This document shows positions 1 to 7,143 of a stretch of DNA of 14,070 bases, in pieces. The position numbers and the translations under genes were made by a program. The DNA lies in NCBI GenBank assembly GCA_964571215.1, contig CAZMZZ010000039.1, positions 1 through 14,070 of the forward strand, in the 5' to 3' direction. The DNA comes from CAJWPI01 sp964571215. GTDB taxonomy: Bacteria > Pseudomonadota > Gammaproteobacteria > Magnimaribacterales > Magnimaribacteraceae. How positions within the stretch are numbered: position 1 is the first letter of the stretch; every line of letters begins with the position of its first letter. The notes under the pieces were generated by a model. The model was not told the DNA's origin and did not search any database. It was given only the letters and a program-made list of their open reading frames with translations.

Positions 1-341
1 TGTATAGCGCTGTTTCTACAAGATTGGTAGAGATTGGAACTTTAAGAGCTGTTGGCTTCCAAGGTGGGGCAGTTTTATTTGCTCTAATGATTGAATCAAT
101 GTTATTGGCTTTAACAGGGGGATTATTAGGCGCAGGGCTTTCGTACTTAATATTCAATGGCTATACGGTTTCTACTTTAGCGTCAGGTTCTTTCACCCAG
201 ACAGCTTTTGACTTTGCAGTAACTGGAGATATCGTAGGGCAAGGCTTAATGTTAGCTTTAATTGTAGGCTTTCTTGGTGGTGTATTACCAGCAAGAAGAG
301 CTGCTACACAAGATATAACTGAGGCCTTAAGGGCTATTTAG
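1..341 (+). CDS. FtsX/MacB-type ABC transporter permease, C-terminal part (5' end outside window)
   Basis: The reading frame is open from base 3 (codons reading YSAVSTRLVEIGTLRAVGF) to a TAG at 339-341, so the gene enters from the left; the TTG at 24 is not its start. The segment before the membrane helices, with the EIGTLRAVGF motif, is the conserved coupling region of FtsX-like permeases. Two hydrophobic stretches follow, roughly the parts encoded by 66-160 and 225-290, and the protein ends in the family signature PARRAAxxDxxEALR. Known members are inner-membrane subunits of lipoprotein-releasing, MacB-type or efflux ABC systems; the partner ATPase is not in view, so the substrate cannot be given. 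The last 15 bases overlap the 3' end of the convergent RraA-family gene. Confidence 0.9.
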   Translation, partial: YSAVSTRLVEIGTLRAVGFQGGAVLFALMIESMLLALTGGLLGAGLSYLIFNGYTVSTLASGSFTQTAFDFAVTGDIVGQGLMLALIVGFLGGVLPARRAATQDITEALRAI

Positions 342-809
342 ATCCCTTTCACTTAAAAGCAAGCCATCATTGTCAGCATATACATGTTGACCAGGCTTAA
401 AAGTTAATCCCCCAAAACTAATTTCAATTCCTAACTCGCCTAGACCTCTTTTTTCACTTTTGACAGGAAAAGTTCCTAGGGCTTGAACTCCTATACTTAG
501 GGTTTTTATAATTTCTATGTCTCTAATATACCCATTGATAATAATACCAACCCAATTATTCTCTATTCCTGAATTAGCTATAAGGTCACCAAGTAAAGCT
601 ACTGTAGAGATTCCTCCAGCATCCACTACCAAAACTCTTCCATTCCCTTCAGAGTTAAATTGCTGCTTAACTAAGGAGTTATCATCAGGACACTTAAGAG
701 TTTGAATAGGCCCATGGAAGGAAGTCTTCCCCCCAAAATTTTTCAAAATAGGCTGTAAAGCTTTTACTTCTGGAAAAGCATCTGCTAGATCAGGTGTTGA
801 GAACTCCAC
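327..809 (-). CDS. RraA-family protein with intact aldolase metal motif
   Basis: The 160-residue product matches E. coli RraA (161 residues) closely in length and layout: an N-terminal TPDLADAF region, NFGG at 24-27, RVLVVDAGG at 58-66, a central GYIRD loop and a C-terminal FGGLTFKPGxxxYADNDG segment at 132-149. E. coli RraA binds and inhibits RNase E, whereas relatives are class II HMG/CHA aldolases or oxaloacetate decarboxylases that need a D-X20-R-D metal motif. Here D75, R96 and D97 form exactly that motif, so catalytic activity is plausible. The start is GTG at 809-807, chosen because it aligns the N-terminus with RraA. It directly follows the TAG of the amidohydrolase gene, and the nearest purine-rich site (GGGGAG) is too far upstream, so translation is probably coupled. 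The pair may form a small catabolic operon; that is inference. Confidence 0.88.
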   Translation of the reverse strand: MEFSTPDLADAFPEVKALQPILKNFGGKTSFHGPIQTLKCPDDNSLVKQQFNSEGNGRVLVVDAGGISTVALLGDLIANSGIENNWVGIIINGYIRDIEIIKTLSIGVQALGTFPVKSEKRGLGELGIEISFGGLTFKPGQHVYADNDGLLLSERDLNSP

Positions 810-2522
810 CTATGCTAGTCTTCGCTCCCCTCTAATTACCTTACCTGGGAGTTGACCTGTTGCTTTATCATTTTCATAAGTTACAACACCACTTTTAATT
901 GTGGCAATGTAGCCTGAACATTTTTGAATGATTCTTCTACCTCCCATAGGTAAATCATGAACCATTTCAGGCTTATATACTTTAAGATCATCAAAATCAA
1001 TTATGTTGATATCTGCTAAATATCCTTCTTTTAATTCCCCTCTATCGAAAAGTCCGAATGTTCTGGCTGTTTCTCTAGTTTGCTTGTTGATAATATATTC
1101 TATAGGTAATTTTTCTCCACGGTTTCTATCTCGACTCCAATGAGCAACATTCCATGTAGGCATACTGGCATCACAGATTAGTCCACAATGAGCACCACCA
1201 TCACTTAGACCTGCCACTGAACTATTGAATTCTATAATCATCTTATAAAAATCTAGTGTATGGTTAGGGTAGGGTGCAAAACATGCATAAATAAAGTTTT
1301 TCCCTTCATTCTTGAGCATTTCATCATAAGCGACTTCTAGAGCAGTTACTCCTTTAGTTTTAGCTATACCAGCGATGCTTTCTTCAATTTTAGGTTCATA
1401 ATTAGGTACCTCATCCATAGGAAATTGAGTTTCAAATGAAGAAATTAACCTATTAGCTAATTCGTAATTACCTCCTTCACCAAAACCATACTCCTCACTC
1501 AAAATGCGCTTCTTGAATTCGGGGTCTTTCATTGCTTTAACTTTTCTTTCTAAAGGAAGTTCTATTATTTCTCTGAAACTTGGATGTGTTATAAAAGGGT
1601 GAATGGAAGACTCTAGACTGAACAACATACCAGTGGGCCTACCTGCAAACTGGGGACGAATATTAACCCCTTTATTGAAGTTATCTTCGCAATACTTCCA
1701 TGTTTTAAAAGGATCTCCGCTCGTTTGTGCGTAAGTCAAAGTCCTACCAGTTGTTTCTACAAACTCCTTTACCCAATCCAACTCTATATCTTGATCCATC
1801 CAATCAGAGACTAATTCAAGAGTTCCTTCTCCAGCTTCTCCAATTGCTTGTGAAATAGCTCTCATTTCTGATTGCCCTGCTTCAGTACCAGGGACATATT
1901 TTCCATGGACATCAGTATGTAAATAAGTTCTTGAGGAGCTAAATCCTAAAGCACCCGCTTGAATAGCTTCTTTAGTTAATTTAGCCATCGCTGCTATCTC
2001 TTCTTTTGAAGCATCGTCTTTACCTTGGCAACGATCATATCCCATGACATAAGATCTTATAGGTCCGTGACCAATCATAGCCCCAACATCTATAACAAAT
2101 TCTTTTTTTTCTATAGCGTCTAAGAATTCAGGGAAGGACTCCCAATCCCAGTCAATACCTTCATGTAAAGCGGTTCCAGGAATATCTTCAACTCCCTCCA
2201 TCAGTTCAATTAGATAATTCTCAGATCCAGGTCTTACTGGAGCAAACCCAACACCACAATTTCCCATAACAATAGTGGTTACACCATGCCAACTAGAAGG
2301 TGTTAAATAAGGATCCCAACAGACTTGACCATCGTAATGTGTATGAATATCAACCCAACCAGGAGTAACAAGATTTTCTTTCGCATCAATTTCTCTTCTG
2401 CCTTGATTATTGATTTCACCTATTTTAGTTATTCGATCTTTATCAATCGCTATATCAGCTTTGAATGACTTATTTCCTGATCCGTCGACAACGGTTCCAT
2501 TTCTGATGACTATATCGTGCAT
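810..2522 (-). CDS. D-aminoacylase-like amidohydrolase (N-acyl-D-amino-acid deacylase family)
   Basis: The 570-residue product has the amidohydrolase layout: an N-terminal composite beta-sandwich segment (IVIRNGTVVDGSG), the metal motif DIHTHYDG with H60 and H62, then C89 in GNCGVGFAP at the same 29-residue spacing as H67 to C96 of the characterised D-aminoacylase. The late catalytic Asp is D441 in SDGGAH, and the C-terminus returns to the sandwich (GELKEGYLADINIID). The two middle metal-ligand histidines of D-aminoacylase (H220, H250) have no counterpart: the matching places read TLELVSDW and TYAQTSG. It probably hydrolyses an amide or cyclic amide, but the substrate is unknown. It has no signal peptide, so it is cytoplasmic. 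The start is supported by AAAGGAG at 2529-2535, six bases before ATG. It leads a two-gene operon with the RraA-family gene. Confidence 0.9.
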   Translation of the reverse strand: MHDIVIRNGTVVDGSGNKSFKADIAIDKDRITKIGEINNQGRREIDAKENLVTPGWVDIHTHYDGQVCWDPYLTPSSWHGVTTIVMGNCGVGFAPVRPGSENYLIELMEGVEDIPGTALHEGIDWDWESFPEFLDAIEKKEFVIDVGAMIGHGPIRSYVMGYDRCQGKDDASKEEIAAMAKLTKEAIQAGALGFSSSRTYLHTDVHGKYVPGTEAGQSEMRAISQAIGEAGEGTLELVSDWMDQDIELDWVKEFVETTGRTLTYAQTSGDPFKTWKYCEDNFNKGVNIRPQFAGRPTGMLFSLESSIHPFITHPSFREIIELPLERKVKAMKDPEFKKRILSEEYGFGEGGNYELANRLISSFETQFPMDEVPNYEPKIEESIAGIAKTKGVTALEVAYDEMLKNEGKNFIYACFAPYPNHTLDFYKMIIEFNSSVAGLSDGGAHCGLICDASMPTWNVAHWSRDRNRGEKLPIEYIINKQTRETARTFGLFDRGELKEGYLADINIIDFDDLKVYKPEMVHDLPMGGRRIIQKCSGYIATIKSGVVTYENDKATGQLPGKVIRGERRLA

Positions 2523-2582
2523 TTTTTTCTCCTTTAGTAAGAATGATAGCTCTTTTTAATTCAGTTAGAAAATCTCATCTTC

Positions 2583-2613
2583 TTGACAACTACTCTATAG
2601 AAAGCTTTATAGT
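2583..2613 (+). promoter_or_regulatory. Sigma70-type promoter for the serine hydrolase gene
   Basis: A perfect TTGACA -35 box lies at 2583-2588. A TATAGT -10 box (one mismatch) lies at 2608-2613 with a 19-base gap; TTTATA at 2606-2611 would give 17. Transcription would begin at about 2619-2622, on top of the ATG at 2622, implying little or no leader. Confidence 0.55.
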
Positions 2614-2621
2614 ATATTTAT

Positions 2622-3911
2622 ATGAAGAATCTTGAAACTGAAAATGTACAAAAGATAGCCACTCCTGAGTCTGTAGGTCTTGACAGTAACGTACTTAAGA
2701 ATATAGGTGGTTACTTAGAAGAGACTTATATAAATCCAGGAAAATTAATAGGAACTATTACCTTAGTATCCAGAAATGGAGAAATAGCTTATCTCGAATC
2801 ATTAGGGATGATGGATAGAGAAAAAAAGAGACCAATGGAAGAGAATGCTATTTTTAGAATATTTTCAATGACAAAGCCTATTACCAGTATTGCTTTGATG
2901 CAGCTTTATGAAAAGAGTCTATTTAGGCTTGATGACCCAGTACATTGGTATATTCCTTCATGGAAAAACTTACGGGTTTATGAATCAGGAGTTTATCCAA
3001 ATTTTTTGACCTCTAGAACAAAAAGACACATGACAATTAGAGACCTTTTCTCACATATGTCTGGTTTGACTTATCATTTTATGTATAGAACTAATGTAGA
3101 TGCAGCCTATAGAGAATTAGGGGTTGGTACTCACGGAAGGTTTGGTGAAGATGGAGCCTTAGGCCATAGAGCAACTAGAGATGGTTTAGAGGAAATGGTG
3201 GAAATGATATCTACTCTACCCTTAGAGTTTTCGCCAGGCGAACAATGGAATTATTCTGTTTCAACCGATGTGCTTGGTCATTTAGTAGAAATTTTTTCTG
3301 GCATGAAACTAGATGAATATTTTCAAAAGAATATTTTTGATCCTTTAGATATGGTAGACACTGGTTTTACCTGTCCCAAGGAAAAGCTAGATCGTTTAAC
3401 TTCTTGTTATGAACATCAAATTAAAGAGAAACCAAAGTTAGTTGATTCACCAAAGGATAGTTGGACTACAAAAGAGAGTAGGTTTCTATCTGGAGGAGGG
3501 GGTCTAGTATCTACAATATCAGATTACTATAACTTTGCTTCTATGCTTCTTAATCAGGGAGAGTTTAATGGCACAAGAATAATAGGAAGAAAGTCTTTAC
3601 AATTGATGACCTCTAACCATCTTCCAGATGGACAAGATTTAACAGAAATGAGTCAATCTGCTTTTAGCGAAACACCATACAAAGGCATAGGATTCGGACT
3701 TGGTTTCTCAGTTATGTTGGATCCTGTCAAAGCTCAAGTATTGAGCGATCCAGGAGAATTTGGATGGGGAGGAATGGCTAGCACAGTTTTTTGGGTCAAT
3801 CCAAAAGAAAAGATGGTAGTGATTTTTCTAACACAATTAATACCATCAGCGACCTATCAAATACGCAGAGAGTTAAGAACTTTGAGTTACTCTTCGTTGA
3901 TGCCTGAGTAA
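2622..3911 (+). CDS. Serine hydrolase, beta-lactamase class C / EstB-type esterase fold
   Basis: The 429-residue product shows the three motifs of the class C beta-lactamase and penicillin-binding-protein-like hydrolases: S82-M-T-K85 (nucleophile and general base), Y211-S-V in WNYSVSTDVLG (second motif) and W382-G-G384 (the third-motif place, WGG as in EstB-type esterases rather than KTG). A glycine-rich loop SGGGGLVST at 290-298 is also typical. No signal peptide is visible, so it is likely a cytoplasmic esterase or amidase rather than a drug-resistance enzyme. The family-conserved text begins at about residue 14 (PESVGL), so the ATG at 2622 is right, yet no Shine-Dalgarno precedes it. It is divergent from the amidohydrolase gene with a 99-base gap. 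Its last ~10 codons recur in degenerate form at 4966-5000. Confidence 0.9.
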   Translation: MKNLETENVQKIATPESVGLDSNVLKNIGGYLEETYINPGKLIGTITLVSRNGEIAYLESLGMMDREKKRPMEENAIFRIFSMTKPITSIALMQLYEKSLFRLDDPVHWYIPSWKNLRVYESGVYPNFLTSRTKRHMTIRDLFSHMSGLTYHFMYRTNVDAAYRELGVGTHGRFGEDGALGHRATRDGLEEMVEMISTLPLEFSPGEQWNYSVSTDVLGHLVEIFSGMKLDEYFQKNIFDPLDMVDTGFTCPKEKLDRLTSCYEHQIKEKPKLVDSPKDSWTTKESRFLSGGGGLVSTISDYYNFASMLLNQGEFNGTRIIGRKSLQLMTSNHLPDGQDLTEMSQSAFSETPYKGIGFGLGFSVMLDPVKAQVLSDPGEFGWGGMASTVFWVNPKEKMVVIFLTQLIPSATYQIRRELRTLSYSSLMPE

Positions 3912-4060
3912 ACAAACCTACTTTATTGTTGCAACAACTTATAAGAGATTTTTTATCCTATTTGTAATAGTATCTGCAATAAGATGGATAGAGCTATTGA
4001 TTTAAATTTAAATTACCGTCAAGCTTAAGCGTTTTAAAGTCAATTTTAGGAGGAGAAAAT

Positions 4061-4819
4061 ATGTCAGCTCAACTTTTTGATTTATCTGGGGAGGTTGCTG
4101 TTGTAACTGGTTCAGGGAGAGGAATTGGAGAGGGTATCGCTAAAGTACTAGCAGAGCATGGGGCCTCTGTTGTCTGTGCTGCTCGTAGAACTGAAGAAAT
4201 TGAGAGGGTAGCAAGCGAGATTATTGCTGCGAATGGCAAGGCCATTGCAGTCACTACAGATGTCACTAATGAGGTGGCGGTGAACCAACTAGCGGAGCAA
4301 GCTGTTAAAGAGTTTGGCAGATTAGATATGTGGGTCAACAATGCCGGTGGCTCACCTATACAAGCTCCTCTTGTGGAACTAGAAAGAGAAGAGTGGGACA
4401 ACACAATAGCTCTTAATTTAACAGCTATTTGGGTTTGTACTAGTGTTGCCTCAAGACATATGGGTAAAAAAGGAAGAGTTCTAAATATATCTTCTATTGC
4501 TGCTGAGGACGTTATTCAAGGCAGTGGACACTATTCTTCTGCAAAAGCAGGTGTCAATATGATAACTAAATGTTTCGCTGAGGAATTGGGTCCCAGAATT
4601 AGAGTAAATGCCATCATGCCAGGCTTTGTACCAACTGAAATCATGATGACAGCACTAAAAATTACCCATGAAGATCTGCCTTCTATAGAGAAATCTTTAA
4701 AATTGCCAGCTGGTCGTATTGGTACTCCACGTGATCTAGGTGCCGCAGCACTCTATTTGCTTTCTCCTGCATCGGAGTGGGTGACAGGTCAGGTCATACG
4801 TATTTCTGGAGGTGCATAA
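4061..4819 (+). CDS. Short-chain dehydrogenase/reductase (SDR, FabG-like)
   Basis: The 252-residue product is a classical SDR: nucleotide-binding TGSGRGIG at 16-23, DVT at 67-69, NNAG at 93-96, structural N119, catalytic S144/S145, Y158 and K162 (YSSAK), and the C-terminal GQVIRISGGA strand. Arginines at 42-43 just after beta-2 favour NADP(H) over NAD(H), by analogy with the family. It oxidises an alcohol or reduces a ketone; the substrate is not readable. A strong AGGAGG at 4048-4053, seven bases before ATG, sets the start. The TAA overlaps the ATG of a truncated MDR oxidoreductase (TAATG), a sign that it once sat in a translationally coupled operon. The gap of about 150 bases to the upstream hydrolase leaves room for its own promoter, which I could not assign. 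Confidence 0.93.
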   Translation: MSAQLFDLSGEVAVVTGSGRGIGEGIAKVLAEHGASVVCAARRTEEIERVASEIIAANGKAIAVTTDVTNEVAVNQLAEQAVKEFGRLDMWVNNAGGSPIQAPLVELEREEWDNTIALNLTAIWVCTSVASRHMGKKGRVLNISSIAAEDVIQGSGHYSSAKAGVNMITKCFAEELGPRIRVNAIMPGFVPTEIMMTALKITHEDLPSIEKSLKLPAGRIGTPRDLGAAALYLLSPASEWVTGQVIRISGGA

Positions 4820-4866
4820 TGGTTGTTAATCGTAAAGTGGTATTGGCTAAACAACCGGAAGGGTAG
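4819..4866 (+). pseudogene. N-terminal remnant of a zinc-independent MDR oxidoreductase (CurA-like)
   Basis: ATG at 4819 overlaps the SDR stop codon and opens 15 codons reading MVVNRKVVLAKQPEG, ending in TAG at 4864-4866. This is the standard beginning of NADP-dependent MDR-superfamily oxidoreductases of the CurA/leukotriene dehydrogenase type (N-R-x-W/V-V-L-A-x-R/K-P-x-G). After the stop, the same frame continues LLDN, then further stops, faintly resembling the next part of such proteins (xxDNF). No further oxidoreductase sequence is seen before the CMD-family gene, so about 95% of the gene is gone. The recognition rests on 15 residues and would benefit from a protein search. Confidence 0.6.
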
Positions 4867-4965
4867 CTTCTAGATAACTGAGATTAATAATTAAAAAAAA
4901 TGAGTTATTATTTTGTGACACACAGTTATAAATATTCTCCAAGAAGTAGTTAGAATAAGTATTTC

Positions 4966-5000
4966 TAATTTGATTTATTCATCGTTGATGCCTGATTAAA
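4966..5000 (+). pseudogene. Remnant matching the 3' end of the serine hydrolase gene
   Basis: These 35 bases match 3878-3912, the final codons and stop of the serine hydrolase, at 29 positions, including the exact run TCGTTGATGCCTGA (4982-4995). Read in frame it gives NLIYSSLMPD followed by TAA, against TLSYSSLMPE followed by TAA in the intact gene. No other hydrolase sequence precedes it, so it looks like the tail of a second, deleted copy. The CMD-family ATG lies four bases after this stop codon. Chance similarity of short AT-rich sequence is possible but the shared reading frame and stop argue against it. Confidence 0.5.
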
Positions 5001-5002
5001 AA

Positions 5003-5593
5003 ATGCCGTTAGTAAAACCTCTTAGCTCAGATACTAATTTAGAAATAAAAGATTTAGCTAAGTTCTTTAACGAAACCTTGGGTTTTTGTCCAAATTCTGT
5101 TTTAACGATGCAAATTAGACCTGACATAGCATCAGCATTTATCAATTTAAATAAGGCAGTTATGGATAATAACGGGAAAGTCACTTCATCTTTAAAGAGG
5201 ATGATTGCTTGGGTAAGCAGCAATGCCGCAGGTTGTCGATATTGTCAGGCGCATGCAATTAGAGCTGCAGAGAGATATGGAGCAGAATCAGAGCAGCTAG
5301 AACATATCTGGGAATATAGAACTCACGAAGCTTTTAATGATGCTGAGAGGGCGGCATTGGATTTTGCATTAGCCGCTTCTCAAATTCCTAATGTTGTTGA
5401 TAAGAAACTTGAAGACAGACTAAGAGTTCATTGGGATGATGGCGAAATAGTTGAGATTTTAGGAGTAATATCTTTATTTGGTTTTTTAAACAGATGGAAC
5501 GATAGCATGGGAACAAATATAGAAGATGGAGCTGTACAGTCAGCAGAAAAATATTTATCTAAGAATGGTTGGAATAAGGGCAAGCATGAGTAA
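5003..5593 (+). CDS. Carboxymuconolactone decarboxylase / AhpD-like CxxC protein
   Basis: The 196-residue product has the helical CMD/AhpD core with the redox motif C78-R-Y-C81 and H84 (GCRYCQAH), preceded by LKRMIAWVSSNAAG, as in the peroxidase-related members of the family. The N-terminal LGFCPNSVLTMQIRPDI region is typical of the longer (about 190-residue) subfamily. Members act as alkylhydroperoxidases with a thiol pair or, without cysteines, as decarboxylases; the CxxC favours a redox role. The ATG is the expected start by family alignment, but no Shine-Dalgarno is present; the hydrolase remnant's stop lies four bases upstream. The gene ends 18 bases before the stop of the convergent symporter. 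Its 3' end (TGAGTAAAnnAACCTACT, 5587-5604) resembles the 3' end of the serine hydrolase at 3905-3922. Confidence 0.88.
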   Translation: MPLVKPLSSDTNLEIKDLAKFFNETLGFCPNSVLTMQIRPDIASAFINLNKAVMDNNGKVTSSLKRMIAWVSSNAAGCRYCQAHAIRAAERYGAESEQLEHIWEYRTHEAFNDAERAALDFALAASQIPNVVDKKLEDRLRVHWDDGEIVEILGVISLFGFLNRWNDSMGTNIEDGAVQSAEKYLSKNGWNKGKHE

Positions 5594-5611
5594 ATGAACC
5601 TACTAGTTATG

Positions 5612-6979
5612 TCAAGTTACTCCTTTATCACGATGTTTGTTTTTAATCTGCTGTAATAATTTTTTGTGTGTTTCAGAATCTATTGGATAAAAATAAATGA
5701 CTAATATACTCAAAGCCACACCAAATGCTGGAATAAGGCTCATCATCATTTTCATAGAAGAAATAGTCTCTTCGGTTAGGTCTTTATTAGCCTCAAAACC
5801 TATGGCATTAAGAGCAAAACCAAGAATTAAAATTGCTAAAGCTATAGACCCCTTTTGAGCAAAGGTCATGAAACCATAAAGGGAAGACTCGCTTCTGACC
5901 TTTGTATGCGCTTCCCCATACTCAATAGTATCTGGCAACATTGACCAAAAAAGTATTCCTCCTGCACCTGCCCCGAGGCCAATGAATGCTACCAAAACTA
6001 ATAACTCAAAAAGAGTTGATATTGGATAAAGAAAAAAACAGATAAATGCTACAAAAGTTATGCTCATAGATATTAACCATGTAGATCGTTTTCCAATTTT
6101 ATTGGAGATATACCACCAGACAGGAATACTAGCAAAAGCAACTATTCCGTTAGTAAATAAGATTAAGCCTTGAAACTCATGTAGCCCTAGCGCGTATTTA
6201 GAGTAGTAAACTAAATTATTGCCAAAAAAGATTGTTGTAACGCCCACGAGTAAAGTAGCAGAAAAAACTAACCAAAATGGTTTATTTGCTCCTATAGATT
6301 TGGCAATTTCTATAAAGCTTCCCCCAATCCTTTCTACTCCTTGATCCTGCTGAGGTTCTTTTACCATATAAAAAGTAATGGAGTGGATCAAAATTGCTGT
6401 TATTCCTACAATCATTGCCATAAATATAAACCCTTTAGCTTCATTTCCCATTCCAGACCAAAATATAATTGGGAAAGCAAACGCAGCCATTAAGTTAGTC
6501 CCAGTCTGAGCTCCCATCATCCGAAAACCTGTAAGGTTAGTTCTTTGTTCACTGTCTTCAGTAATTCTTGGAGTGAGAGAAGAGAAAGGAACACTCACAA
6601 TAGTGAAACAAGTTCTGTGTAATAAATTAGTAAAAAGAAGAAATACAAATAAGAAAATCCCTTCAAAAGGAGGAACCCAAAGGAGTAGGATGAAAGATAG
6701 AGCCAAAGGGATATTGCCGAACAAGAGATAAGGTCTATAGACTCCCCATCTAGTTTGAGTTCTTTCAGCAATAAATCCCATGTAAGGATCTGTAAAAGCG
6801 TCCCAAATCATTCCTATGAAGTAGATTAAACCAGCTAACTGAGGAGAGATGCCTACTACATCTGTGTAGAAATAGAGAAGATAAAGACCTACTCCGCTCC
6901 AATAAAGACATATTGCTATATCTCCGATTCCATAACCGATCTTCACCTTGAGACTCAAACTATTAGACTTTTTAATCAT
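5612..6979 (-). CDS. GPH-family (MelB-like) MFS cation symporter
   Basis: The 455-residue product has about twelve hydrophobic segments and GPH family marks: YGIGD at 16-20, D60 and D64 in the WDAFTDPYMG segment (the place of the cation-binding aspartates of MelB), ERTQTRWGVYRPYLL at 72-86, and a second-half IEYGEAHTKVRSES motif. Members are inner-membrane symporters that bring in glycosides, pentosides or hexuronides with Na+ or H+; the sugar cannot be predicted, and marine relatives may carry other compounds. The ATG at 6979 precedes a weak purine stretch (AAGTAAG). The gene is convergent with the CMD gene and divergent from the secreted two-repeat protein. Confidence 0.9.
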   Translation of the reverse strand: MIKKSNSLSLKVKIGYGIGDIAICLYWSGVGLYLLYFYTDVVGISPQLAGLIYFIGMIWDAFTDPYMGFIAERTQTRWGVYRPYLLFGNIPLALSFILLLWVPPFEGIFLFVFLLFTNLLHRTCFTIVSVPFSSLTPRITEDSEQRTNLTGFRMMGAQTGTNLMAAFAFPIIFWSGMGNEAKGFIFMAMIVGITAILIHSITFYMVKEPQQDQGVERIGGSFIEIAKSIGANKPFWLVFSATLLVGVTTIFFGNNLVYYSKYALGLHEFQGLILFTNGIVAFASIPVWWYISNKIGKRSTWLISMSITFVAFICFFLYPISTLFELLVLVAFIGLGAGAGGILFWSMLPDTIEYGEAHTKVRSESSLYGFMTFAQKGSIALAILILGFALNAIGFEANKDLTEETISSMKMMMSLIPAFGVALSILVIYFYPIDSETHKKLLQQIKNKHRDKGVT

Positions 6980-7016
6980 TCTTACTTTTTAGTTTATTTA
7001 CCTGTCTAATAATGAT

Positions 7017-7060
7017 GGAGGGATCAAACTAATCATAGGACATCCTACCGATCAACCTCC
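7017..7060. repeat. Nested inverted repeat in the divergent intergenic region
   Basis: GGAGG-GATC at 7017-7025 pairs with GATC-AA-CCTCC at 7050-7060 (two-base bulge). Inside it TAGG-ACAT-CCTA at 7036-7047 forms a second small stem. It lies between the divergent symporter and secreted-protein genes, far from either stop codon, so an operator or structured leader is more likely than a terminator. No known family is recognised. Confidence 0.45.
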
Positions 7061-7143
7061 GTCCTGTAAAAGAGGAAATAGTTAAAAAAAATAAAAGTTT
7101 TAATGCTGGTTTTTAGGATAGAATATTATTAGAGGTATTAAAA

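Noticed and set aside
2622..3911. Reading the serine hydrolase as a class C beta-lactamase resistance gene
   Set aside because: It has no signal peptide and has WGG instead of KTG at the third motif, as in EstB-type esterases.
3926..3937. Perfect 12-base palindrome TTGTTGCAACAA after the serine hydrolase gene
   Set aside because: It has no loop and no T-run, so it is not a terminator; a single short palindrome in AT-rich DNA is weak evidence for an operator.
4069..4404. Long open frame antisense to the SDR gene
   Set aside because: It lies wholly inside a gene with complete SDR motifs and its translation is low-complexity Ser/Ala/Thr text with no family resemblance.
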